DNA of 12,387 nucleotides. It comes from Ruminococcaceae bacterium UBA1417 (lineage in GTDB: Bacteria; Bacillota; Clostridia; Oscillospirales; Acutalibacteraceae). This document shows positions 6,989 through 12,387 of the stretch, in pieces (positions within the stretch are counted from its first letter, which is position 1; every line of letters starts with the position of its first letter). The notes beneath the pieces were generated by a model. It ran no database searches. It saw only the letters and a list, made by a program, of their open reading frames with translations, and had not been told where the DNA came from. The DNA is taken from contig DBPP01000037.1 of the NCBI GenBank assembly GCA_002305575.1, positions 1-12,387 of the forward strand. The letters run 5' to 3'. The position numbers and the translations under genes were made by a program.

Positions 6989-7164
6989 TTGGCAGATTTT
7001 GGGAAAACTTGGCGTTCATAAGCGATTCAAAAAAACTTTGGATATTCTTCACGAAAAGGAAACGCTCTTTTCACATTGCCTATTTATACTATAAGCGTGC
7101 TCAGGAAAGAAAGCACCGGGCACAGTTTCATTTACTTCCTTCATTTCCTTTTTTCTTTAAGAAC

Positions 7165-7200
7165 CGGAATGCTCTACCGCCCGGTAACGGGCGGATTCCG
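7165..7200 (+). repeat. Two-part hairpin downstream of the mreB-like gene
   Basis: CGGAAT (7165-7170) pairs with ATTCCG (7195-7200), and CCGCCC (7177-7182) pairs with GGGCGG (7189-7194) around GGTAAC. GCTCTA is left as a one-sided bulge between the two helices. The downstream sequence is pyrimidine-rich but lacks a clean T run, so it is either a weak terminator or part of a larger folded RNA. Confidence 0.55.
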
Positions 7201-7235
7201 ATTTGATTTCCCCTTTCTTTTTTCATAACTGTCCT

Positions 7236-7258
7236 CTGCCGGCATTGCAAACCGGCAG
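7236..7258 (+). repeat. Hairpin CTGCCGG/CCGGCAG
   Basis: Perfect 7-base arms (7236-7242 and 7252-7258) flank the 9-nt loop CATTGCAAA. It lies between the preceding two-part hairpin and the terminator at 7279-7322, and no T run follows. Confidence 0.55.
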
Positions 7259-7278
7259 TGCGGCAGACCAAAAGCTCT

Positions 7279-7322
7279 CACCTTTGCCATACGGATTGTA
7301 TCCGTTGTGCAGAGGTGTTTTT
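7279..7322 (+). terminator. Strong two-helix intrinsic terminator upstream of spoIVB
   Basis: CACCTTTGC (7279-7287) pairs with GCAGAGGTG (7309-7317; one G-U), enclosing a second perfect helix ACGGAT/ATCCGT (7291-7296 and 7300-7305), followed by five Ts (7318-7322). It may end the mreB-like transcript or a separate RNA that begins in the interval. If the spoIVB promoter lies upstream of it, it could act as an attenuator. Confidence 0.85.
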
Positions 7323-7366
7323 AATTTCCGCAAATACTTTTGCGATGGGGTGGAACGATATGGGTA

Positions 7367-7389
7367 CGGAAAAGTGCGCAGCTTTTCCG
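7367..7389 (+). repeat. Hairpin just before the spoIVB ribosome binding site
   Basis: CGGAAAAG (7367-7374) pairs perfectly with CTTTTCCG (7382-7389) around TGCGCAG. It ends 7 nt before GGAAGGAG (7397-7404), so it would sit in the 5' untranslated region of spoIVB, or serve as an operator-like DNA dyad. Confidence 0.55.
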
Positions 7390-7414
7390 AAAAAATGGAA
7401 GGAGATGAAATGCG

Positions 7415-8539
7415 TTGCAAAGTGAAAACGAATCGAAAAACGGCGGGACGAAAAAGCGCCGTTCCCTTTCGGCAGCGGAGGGTATCCGCACCTTTGCGGC
7501 GGCTGTTGGCACCACAGCGGTGCTGATGCTCACGGTGTGCGGCGTTTTTGACCTGTATCTTTCACAGGAAAACGGCCCGCCGAGTGTGTATGCGGCGTCG
7601 TTTGCCGGCACGGCTTCGGAGCAGGCGACCCGCACCGTACAGCTTGGCGGCGATGTGTTTGGCATCCGGCTTTTCTCCGACGGTGTTATTGTAGCCGCAC
7701 TTTCAGACATTTATACGGACGGCGCCGTTTGTTGTCCTGCGAAATCGGCCGGGATTGAAGCTGGAGACTATGTGCTTTCGGCAAACGGCGTGCCGGTAGA
7801 AACCAACGCGGCGCTTGCCGATGTGCTTTCCACCGGCTCGAGTGTGGAACTGACGCTGCGGCGCGGGGAAGAAACGTATGATACAACGCTGACGCCTGTG
7901 CTTGCAAGCGGCGTTTACAAGGCCGGTATGTGGATTCGAGACAGTGCGGCGGGCATTGGCACCGTGACGTTTTATAGCGGGGACGGTACGCGTTTTGCCG
8001 CGTTGGGCCACGGGATTTGCGATGCTGACACGAAGGAGGTGCTGGAAATCCGAAGTGGCGAACCGGCCGAAATCACCATCTGTGGCATTCAGCCCGGTCG
8101 CGCCGGCGCGCCGGGAAGGTTGCGCGGGTATTTTACCGACAGCGACAGCCTCGGCGTCCTCGTGCAGAACTCTGAAATCGGCATCTATGGTTCACTGACG
8201 GAAAAACACAGCGGGCAGACGGTGGAAGTGCTCGAGCGTGGCGCGGTGCATACCGGTCCGGTCCAGATCGCAGCGACAATCGATGCGGGCGGCGTACAGC
8301 TTTTTGACGCCGTTCTGGAGCGCGTGAGCGGCGACGCGCAGCAGGAGACCAAAACGCTTGTTGTCCATGTGACGGATCCGGCGTTGCTTGCGGAAACAGG
8401 CGGCATTGTGCAGGGCATGAGCGGCTGTCCAATTTTGCAGGACGGCAAGCTGGCTGGCGCGGTGACGCATGTCTTTGTCGATGATCCGACGCGCGGCTAT
8501 GGAATTTTTGCCGAAACCATGTTGGAACAGATCGCGTAA
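7415..8539 (+). CDS. spoIVB: SpoIVB sporulation serine peptidase (family S55) with PDZ domain
   Basis: A 374-residue protein with one N-terminal membrane segment (about 25-48) that would place the rest outside the forespore membrane. A PDZ domain (about 85-165, with SAGIEAGDYVLSANGVPVE) is followed by the peptidase domain. The serine-protease triad is visible: His199 in LGHGI, Asp321 in VTDPALL, and Ser336 in GIVQGMSGCPI. The Asp-to-Ser distance of 15 equals that of the Bacillus enzyme. SpoIVB cleaves SpoIVFA and so triggers pro-sigma-K processing in the engulfed sporangium. The position after the catalytic serine's glycine, usually Ser (GMSGSP), is Cys338 here. The start is TTG 7415, 10 nt after GGAAGGAG; no ATG or GTG in frame fits better. 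Bacillus has about 425 residues, so this one is somewhat short. Neither recN nor spo0A, its usual neighbours in many relatives, flanks it. Confidence 0.93.
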   Translation: MQSENESKNGGTKKRRSLSAAEGIRTFAAAVGTTAVLMLTVCGVFDLYLSQENGPPSVYAASFAGTASEQATRTVQLGGDVFGIRLFSDGVIVAALSDIYTDGAVCCPAKSAGIEAGDYVLSANGVPVETNAALADVLSTGSSVELTLRRGEETYDTTLTPVLASGVYKAGMWIRDSAAGIGTVTFYSGDGTRFAALGHGICDADTKEVLEIRSGEPAEITICGIQPGRAGAPGRLRGYFTDSDSLGVLVQNSEIGIYGSLTEKHSGQTVEVLERGAVHTGPVQIAATIDAGGVQLFDAVLERVSGDAQQETKTLVVHVTDPALLAETGGIVQGMSGCPILQDGKLAGAVTHVFVDDPTRGYGIFAETMLEQIA

Positions 8540-8873
8540 CGGTGTGATCCCCGTGCGGCGGAGTGTCGCTCCGGGACAAAAGACAGCATAAATTTTCTGC
8601 GTTTTCCTTTCAATACAGAAAGATGGAACCCGGCCGCATGGCAAACAGCGGTCGGGTTCCTGATTGTATGCAGAGCAAAAAGATTTTGCAAAGCAGATGG
8701 ACTTTACTGCACAAGAGCGGGTGCCGAATCAAAAACTGAAAAATTTTTATGCAAGTACGGGATTGGCATGATGTGGCCAACAAAAAGACAACACCCAGTC
8801 GTTTCCGCGATGTGTCCGGTTTGTCGGAAATCCTGTATGAAGTCTTTGGACAAATTTTGCCAGTATTTTCCAT
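8540..8873 (+). other. Gene-free interval after spoIVB
   Basis: No coding frame with a ribosome binding site or recognisable product is present on either strand. There is a small hairpin CGGAG/CTCCG at 8559-8573 and the strong inverted repeat at 8625-8660. The rest (about 8661-8873) is A/T-richer than the neighbouring genes and shows no structure I can support. I see no trace of spo0A here. Confidence 0.6.
8625..8660 (+). repeat. Long inverted repeat without T run
   Basis: GGAACCCGGCCGC (8625-8637) pairs with GCGGTCGGGTTCC (8648-8660), 13 pairs with one G-U, around a 10-nt loop. The sequence after it (TGATTGTATG) lacks the T run of an intrinsic terminator. It may still end or protect the spoIVB transcript by stabilising the mRNA 3' end. 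Confidence 0.65.
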
Positions 8874-8914
8874 AAAAGCAAGAGCAGGTCGCTAGTTAGG
8901 CGGCCTGCTCTTTT
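8874..8914. terminator. Bidirectional terminator between convergent genes
   Basis: AGAGCAGGTCGC (8881-8892) pairs with GCGGCCTGCTCT (8900-8911; one U-G). Four Ts follow on the plus strand (8911-8914) and four As precede on the plus strand (8874-8877), giving a T run for minus-strand transcripts. It lies 43 nt beyond the stop of the minus-strand isomerase operon, whose terminator it most likely is. Confidence 0.8.
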
Positions 8915-8953
8915 GATCCATTTTGATTTTTGTCGGTGAAAAGCAGAAGCCCT

Positions 8954-9748
8954 TTACAGGCCGAATTTCACCATGTTGTCAAAGCTTGTCTTGAGGCAGT
9001 CAAACGGATCGCGCGGGCAGATATCCTGCTCGACGATGCACGCGCGCACCTCGGTGGCGCGGCAGGCCTCGATGATCTTCGGCCAATCCAAATTGCCCTC
9101 GCCGACCTCGCCGAACGCCTTGCAAACCTGCTCGATCGGATCGGCGCCGCCGACAATCTTGTAATCCTTGAAGTGCACGAGTGGCACACGGCCCTTGGCT
9201 TTCAGAATGTATTCAGCGGGATTCCGGCCGCCGGACTGAATCCAGTGCGTATCAATGCAGTACCAGAACGCTTCAGGATCCGTCTCATTGAAGAGCAGGT
9301 CGAAACCATTTTCGCCCCCGCCCAGGGAGAAGAACTCAAGCGCATGCGAATGGTACAGCAGATGGACGCCTTCCTTTTTCAGCTCCGCACCAATTTTGTT
9401 GACGCCCGCCGCGTACTCGAGGAAGCCCTCGCGGCTTTCACGCAGCGGAACCGGCAGCGTGCCGATGGATACGAGATCGGTTCCATAGAAGTGTGCTGCT
9501 TCAATTGCCTTGCGGATGGCGGCAGGGTCGCGAAGCATCTCTTCATAATTGCCGCCGACGGATTCGGTTGTCAGGCCGAGCTCGTCGAGGAACGCCTTGT
9601 GTTCGGCATCCGGAATCTTCCAACCGAAGGTCTGGACACTGTCGTAGCCGATCTCACGGATCTTGCGCAGGGACGCTTCATAGCCCTCCTGCGTACCGAT
9701 AAAATCGCGCACGGTATAAACCTGCACGCCTTTGCGCATATTCTGCAT
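8954..9748 (-). CDS. Sugar phosphate isomerase/epimerase, xylose isomerase-like TIM barrel (second gene of operon)
   Basis: A 264-residue protein of the AP endonuclease 2/IolE-IolI-type TIM-barrel family, which isomerises or epimerises sugars and inositol derivatives using a divalent metal. Likely metal ligands by family pattern are Glu138 (YHSHALEF), Asp166 and His168 (IDTHWI), His192 (VHFKD) and Glu240 (IVEQD). The N-terminal VQVYTVRDF is also typical. The ATG at 9748 is preferred because AGAAAGG (9764-9758) then has 9 nt spacing; ATG 9757 directly abuts that site. It lies 65 nt downstream of its paralogue on the same strand, so they are probably co-transcribed. Substrate cannot be told from sequence. 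Both members retain all ligands, so each should be active. Confidence 0.88.
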   Translation of the reverse strand: MQNMRKGVQVYTVRDFIGTQEGYEASLRKIREIGYDSVQTFGWKIPDAEHKAFLDELGLTTESVGGNYEEMLRDPAAIRKAIEAAHFYGTDLVSIGTLPVPLRESREGFLEYAAGVNKIGAELKKEGVHLLYHSHALEFFSLGGGENGFDLLFNETDPEAFWYCIDTHWIQSGGRNPAEYILKAKGRVPLVHFKDYKIVGGADPIEQVCKAFGEVGEGNLDWPKIIEACRATEVRACIVEQDICPRDPFDCLKTSFDNMVKFGL

Positions 9749-9813
9749 AAGAATCATCCTTTCTGCATTTGGACGGTATGGCCACCGACTTCATGCCGGA
9801 GACCGCGTCCCGA

Positions 9814-10623
9814 TTATTCGACAAAACCGGTTTCCTTCATGTTGAGGTAAGCGGCGGTCAGTGTTTCCAGCTCCGACAGGTTGTACTGGAAGTCCTGCTC
9901 GACGATCGCCCATTCCATACCCATTTCACTTGCGGTTTCCAGGCATCCCTTGAGATCCAGAAGACCGGTACCGGGTGTCGTGAAGCGCGGCATCGTGGGC
10001 GGGTGGCCGTTGCCATCCTCGCGCGGGACTTCACCATGCGTGAAGTCCTTGATGTGTACGGCCGCAAGACGGTCGCCAAGGCCCTTCATGAATGCGATCG
10101 GGTCGTGACCGGCATAAGTAACCCAACCGCAATCGACCTCGAATTTCATAATTTCGGTGTTTGCAGCCATCAGGTAAATAACCGGTACACCGCCGATCGT
10201 GAGTTTGAATTCGATGTCGTGGTTGTGGAAGGAGAGCACAAGCCCTTCCTTTTGCAGCGCGCCGGCGACTTTATCAAACTTTTCCGCTTCGCGCAGAATG
10301 TCGTCGCGCGTAGGCGGATTGCCGCCGCCGAAGCGATAGCCCGCCGCGGCGCCCGCGTAGCATGCGACGCGCTGTACGCCGACCGCATGGGCGTTTCGGA
10401 TTACAGCATCCACATCCGTCTCCCCGAACGCATTGTAGTGTACGGCGAGCGGTTGCATGCCGAAAGCTTCCACGCGCTTGCGGTTTTCGACGGGATCGCC
10501 TTTCAGAAGCAAATCGCCGCCTTCAAAAGCGCGGTAACCGGCTTTGGCGTAGGCTTCCAGTGTCTGATACGGATCGACCTCCTTCGGCAGAAAGCCGATG
10601 AGCGCAGCCTTCATCTTGTTCAT
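9814..10623 (-). CDS. Sugar phosphate isomerase/epimerase, xylose isomerase-like TIM barrel (first gene of operon)
   Basis: A 269-residue member of the same TIM-barrel superfamily as the downstream gene, but clearly divergent from it. Likely metal ligands are Glu138 (FHNHDIEF), Asp164 (FEVDCGW), His190 (AVHIKDF) and Glu242 (IVEQDF). The loop after His190 (about 195-219, EVPREDGNGHPP) is longer than in the partner and ends in the TPGTGLLDLKG motif that contacts substrate in relatives. The ATG at 10623 follows GGAGGA (10636-10631) at 7 nt. It is divergent from the AraC-family gene across a 116-bp spacer, so that regulator probably controls it. No convincing sigma-A promoter is visible on the minus strand, which would suit activator-dependent expression. 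The substrate is unknown. Confidence 0.88.
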   Translation of the reverse strand: MNKMKAALIGFLPKEVDPYQTLEAYAKAGYRAFEGGDLLLKGDPVENRKRVEAFGMQPLAVHYNAFGETDVDAVIRNAHAVGVQRVACYAGAAAGYRFGGGNPPTRDDILREAEKFDKVAGALQKEGLVLSFHNHDIEFKLTIGGVPVIYLMAANTEIMKFEVDCGWVTYAGHDPIAFMKGLGDRLAAVHIKDFTHGEVPREDGNGHPPTMPRFTTPGTGLLDLKGCLETASEMGMEWAIVEQDFQYNLSELETLTAAYLNMKETGFVE

Positions 10624-10653
10624 ATGTCATTCCTCCAAAAGAAAATGATTGAA

Positions 10654-10681
10654 AATCCGCGCGGCGATTCCGCGCAGGATT
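10654..10681. promoter_or_regulatory. Inverted repeat in the divergent araC-type/isomerase spacer
   Basis: AATCC GCGCGG (10654-10664) pairs with CCGCGC (10670-10675) and, after a one-base bulge, GGATT (10677-10681); the loop is CGATT. It overlaps the -35 box of the regulator gene and sits 31 nt before the isomerase start, so it may be a shared operator or a 5' UTR hairpin of the isomerase mRNA. Confidence 0.5.
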
Positions 10682-10708
10682 GTTTCCTGAATCTGTTTGT
10701 GGTACACT
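10680..10708 (+). promoter_or_regulatory. Promoter of the AraC-family regulator gene
   Basis: TTGTTT (10680-10685) and TACACT (10703-10708) are 17 bp apart, and TGG directly before the -10 box gives an extended -10. Predicted start is about 10715, a 25-nt leader. Confidence 0.65.
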
Positions 10709-10714
10709 GGTACA
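10700..10714. promoter_or_regulatory. Tandem TGGTACA repeats over the regulator's -10 box
   Basis: TGGTACA occurs twice (10700-10706 and 10708-10714) separated by one base, covering the -10 element and start region of the AraC-type promoter. Repeats 8 bp apart put both on nearly the same helical face only in part, so this may be a half-site pair or chance; placement suggests autorepression. Confidence 0.4.
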
Positions 10715-10739
10715 AAGGCGAGAAGAGAGGAGCAGTGTA

Positions 10740-11537
10740 ATGGATACAATCGTCATGTGTGGTTATTCGGTGCACAGACAGTACACCTCACAGGGGGAGC
10801 AAGGGCGCTTTTATGCCTTTCGCCTGCAAAGCCACGGAATGTGCAATGCCCGATTGAATGGCGAATCCTTTCAACTGAAAAAAGGTCATCTGCTGATGTT
10901 GGTACCGGGGGACCGGCTTGCCATCCATAAACCCTTCAACGCGGCGGATGCCAGCGATACAAGCGGCGACTACTACCTGCTTTGCCAGGGAGAGTGGATT
11001 GCCGCGTGGTTTCGTACGCTTGCCGGGCGCCGCCATCTGGAAATACCGGCCGGCGAGCCGCTTCTCGACCTGTGGAAGCTAATTATCCGGGAAACACGGC
11101 GTTTGCCGGATGCCGCCGACGGCGCATACCAGGAAGCGCTGCTGCATGCCTTCTGCCTTTCGGTGCAGCAGTTGCTGCACCGCGAGCACAACAGCCCGTC
11201 GGAATTCGTCGTTTCGCGCATGAAGCGTTACATCGAGGAGCACGCCTTTGAAAAGCTCCGTGTGGCGGAGGTTGCCGCAGCGGCATCGCTGAGCGAATCG
11301 CGCGCGCTGCACCTGTTTCGCGAGGTTACCGGACAAAGTATTGTCGATTACCTGACCGAGGTGCGCTTAAGTGCCGCAATTGATCAGTTGAAATACACCA
11401 ACGCCACGCTGGAAGAAATTGCGGAAAGCACCGGATTTGGAACCTACACATATTTCCACCGTGTTTTTAAGCGGAAAATAGGGGAAGCGCCCGGTGGTTA
11501 CCGCCGAAAGTACCGTGCTGAAGAAGAAGCTTTGTAA
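10740..11537 (+). CDS. AraC-family transcriptional regulator
   Basis: A 265-residue DNA-binding regulator. The N-terminal part (about 1-100, with GRFYAFRLQSHG and LKKGHLLMLVPGD) looks like the cupin-type ligand-sensing domain. A helical linker follows, and the C-terminal part (about 155-258) is the AraC double helix-turn-helix: LRVAEVAAAASLSESRALHL, FREVTGQSIVDYLTEVRL, then LEEIAESTGFGTYTYFHRVF and KRKIGEAPGGYRRK. ATG 10740 is chosen over an upstream in-frame start because GAGGAG (10727-10732) is 7 nt away. It is divergent from the isomerase operon, the usual arrangement for a local activator of sugar genes, and repeats in the spacer could be its sites. The inducer is unknown but is presumably a sugar or its derivative. 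Confidence 0.92.
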   Translation: MDTIVMCGYSVHRQYTSQGEQGRFYAFRLQSHGMCNARLNGESFQLKKGHLLMLVPGDRLAIHKPFNAADASDTSGDYYLLCQGEWIAAWFRTLAGRRHLEIPAGEPLLDLWKLIIRETRRLPDAADGAYQEALLHAFCLSVQQLLHREHNSPSEFVVSRMKRYIEEHAFEKLRVAEVAAAASLSESRALHLFREVTGQSIVDYLTEVRLSAAIDQLKYTNATLEEIAESTGFGTYTYFHRVFKRKIGEAPGGYRRKYRAEEEAL

Positions 11538-11678
11538 CGAAAAGACGAATTTGCGGTCCAAAATTTTGATCTTTTATTGAAATTATTATAAGGGATTTGG
11601 CGGGAAAAGCTATAGACAATTGCAAAAAAACATGCACAATCCTGCTATGACTTGCGCCGCCAATGCAAGTCCCCGCAC

Positions 11679-11705
11679 ACCGCACAAATTCGAATGCGGT
11701 TTTTT
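11679..11705 (+). terminator. Intrinsic terminator after the AraC-type gene
   Basis: ACCGCA (11679-11684) pairs with TGCGGT (11695-11700), with six Ts at 11700-11705. It is about 140 nt past the regulator's stop. A small CTTGC/GCAAG hairpin (11651-11669) lies just before it. The stem is short, so efficiency is uncertain. Confidence 0.7.
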
Positions 11706-11719
11706 AGCGATGTTTTCCC

Positions 11720-11748
11720 TTGTAAAGCGCCGGGTTATCCGGTATAAT
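11720..11748 (+). promoter_or_regulatory. Sigma-A promoter of the FGGY kinase gene
   Basis: TTGTAA (11720-11725) and a perfect TATAAT (11743-11748) have 17 bp spacing. Predicted start is about 11755, giving a leader of about 70 nt. Confidence 0.85.
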
Positions 11749-11753
11749 AAATT

Positions 11754-11771
11754 AAGTTGTGCGTACAAGTT
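11754..11771. promoter_or_regulatory. Candidate operator dyad at the kinase start site (GntR/AraR-like)
   Basis: AAGTTGT-GCGT-ACAAGTT is an imperfect dyad: TTGT and ACAA (11757-11768) are perfect arms, flanked by AA/TT pairs with a G/G mismatch. It sits over the predicted transcription start. The TTGTnCGTACAA core resembles, from memory, the arabinose repressor (AraR, GntR-type DNA-binding domain) operators of Bacillus. A sugar-kinase gene is a sensible target; no such repressor is encoded in the window. Confidence 0.5.
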
Positions 11772-11824
11772 GACGCGAACGGAAGCAGATCAAACCAACG
11801 AGGAACGGAAAGGACGGAAAAAAT

Positions 11825-12387
11825 ATGGATCAGAAGCAGATCGGCGCGTGGATTGAAGCCGGCGAGGCCGTATTCGGTCTCGAACTCGGTTCTACACGCA
11901 TCAAGGCGGTGCTCATCGGGGCGGACGGCACGCCCCTTGCCTCCGGCAGCTTCGATTGGGAAAACCGGTTGGAGGACGGCGTGTGGACGTATCACCTCGA
12001 CGACGTCTGGCACGGCATTCAGGAAAGCTACAAAAACCTTGCGGCTTCGGTTTTGGAAAAGTATGGGGTGCAGATTCGGCGTCTCAAGGGCCTTGGCTTT
12101 TCGGCCATGATGCACGGATACCTCGCGTTTGACGCGGCGGGAAACCTGCTCGTGCCGTTCCGTACATGGCGCAACACGATGACGGAGGCTGCGGCGGCAG
12201 ATCTTACGGAACGCTTTGGCTTCAACATCCCGCAGCGGTGGAGTATCGCGCATCTGCATCAGGCTATCCTAAACGGCGAGCCGCACGTAAAGAACATCGC
12301 GTTTATCACGACGCTGGCGGGCTATGTGCACTGGAAGCTGACGGGTGAAAAGGTGCTCGGTATCGGCGACGCCTCCGGCATGTTCCC
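11825..12387 (+). CDS. FGGY-family carbohydrate kinase, N-terminal 187 residues (runs off the window)
   Basis: The frame starts at ATG 11825 after AAAGGA (11809-11814) at 10 nt and stays open to the window end. It encodes the N-terminal actin-like domain of an FGGY sugar kinase, which phosphorylates a sugar or ketose with ATP in the cytoplasm. Seen: the phosphate-1 region VFGLELGSTRIKAVLIG (16-32), FSAMMHGYLAF (about 92-102), VPFRTWRNT (about 110-118), the TLAGYVHWKLTGE stretch, and DASGMFP at the end (182-188). The position usually occupied by Asp in the first motif (IDxGT) is Glu20 (LELGST); I believe this is normal for a clostridial subgroup of xylulokinase/ribulokinase-like enzymes. Full family length is near 500 residues, so well over half is missing. 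Substrate is undetermined; the AraR-like dyad hints at a pentose. Confidence 0.88.
   Translation, partial: MDQKQIGAWIEAGEAVFGLELGSTRIKAVLIGADGTPLASGSFDWENRLEDGVWTYHLDDVWHGIQESYKNLAASVLEKYGVQIRRLKGLGFSAMMHGYLAFDAAGNLLVPFRTWRNTMTEAAAADLTERFGFNIPQRWSIAHLHQAILNGEPHVKNIAFITTLAGYVHWKLTGEKVLGIGDASGMF

Larger units (their letters stand above)
6989..7414 (+). other. Gene-free, hairpin-rich interval between mreB-like gene and spoIVB
   Basis: No convincing coding frame exists in these 426 bases. The first 170 are A/T-rich with a TATACT box at 7085-7090 lacking a recognisable -35. Then come hairpins at 7165-7200 and 7236-7258, a terminator at 7279-7322, and a hairpin at 7367-7389 just before the spoIVB ribosome binding site. 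I could not identify a sporulation sigma-F or sigma-G promoter with confidence, nor match the structures to a known riboswitch class. Confidence 0.6.

Noticed and set aside
7165..7200. tRNA-like stretch on the minus strand (GGTAGAGCATTCCGGTTC)
   Set aside because: It superficially recalls a D-arm, but no acceptor, anticodon or T-arm pairing can be drawn; the bases form the two-part hairpin instead.
7203..7526. 107-residue plus-strand frame overlapping the terminator and the spoIVB start
   Set aside because: It runs through the intrinsic terminator and the spoIVB ribosome binding site and its composition looks random.
8540..8953. Possible remnant of spo0A after spoIVB
   Set aside because: No receiver-domain or DNA-binding motif is visible in any frame of this interval.
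8930..9850. 306-residue plus-strand frame opposite the isomerase gene
   Set aside because: The minus strand encodes a clear TIM-barrel protein with ribosome binding site and metal ligands; the plus frame is its complement shadow.
11620..11705. Small RNA gene with TTGCAA-17-TGCTAT promoter and the terminator at 11679
   Set aside because: The -10 box matches only three of six consensus bases and the predicted RNA of about 50 nt shows no supporting structure beyond the terminator.

Overview
The window reads as chromosomal DNA of a fairly GC-rich, endospore-forming Firmicute of class Clostridia (an Oscillospiraceae/Ruminococcaceae-like gut lineage is my best guess). The evidence is an FMN riboswitch controlling an ECF-type riboflavin transporter, an S-box (SAM-I) riboswitch controlling metK, a SpoIVB sporulation protease, strong AGGAGG-type ribosome binding sites, sigma-A promoters with TTGnnn/TATAAT-like boxes, and intrinsic terminators. 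I see no insertion sequences, phage genes, CRISPR arrays, tRNA or rRNA genes.

Layout. 1-141: 3' end of the elongation factor Tu gene. 171-355: FMN riboswitch with terminator, then ribU (406-1014). 1073-1269: promoter, SAM-I riboswitch and terminator, then metK (1314-2507) and its terminator. 2606-5871: a small membrane-anchored protein of unknown function, the RecD2-type helicase and a ComF-family phosphoribosyltransferase; recD2 and comF overlap by 4 nt, and recD2 has its own promoter lying over the stop codon of the small gene. 5874-6988: a promoter, a perfect-arm dyad and an MreB-family actin homologue whose two ATPase-critical positions look substituted. 6989-7414: a gene-free stretch with four hairpins, one of them a strong terminator. 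7415-8539: SpoIVB. 8540-8953: gene-free, with a strong inverted repeat and a bidirectional terminator separating convergent genes.

The right third is a sugar-utilisation area. Two minus-strand TIM-barrel sugar phosphate isomerase/epimerase genes (10623 to 8954) form a probable operon. It is divergent from an AraC-family regulator gene (10740-11537), and the 116-bp spacer carries an inverted repeat and a direct repeat over the regulator's own promoter. After a terminator, a separate strong promoter with a GntR/AraR-like dyad at its start site drives an FGGY-family carbohydrate kinase (11825 to beyond the window end).

How they work together: the left half is housekeeping under vitamin- or SAM-sensing RNA control (riboflavin uptake, SAM synthesis, DNA repair and uptake, cell shape, sporulation). 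The right part is accessory carbon metabolism under local transcription factors. I found no convincing undescribed multi-gene system. The most interesting items are the catalytically degenerate MreB paralogue, the hairpin-rich stretch upstream of spoIVB, and the candidate operators in the sugar region.
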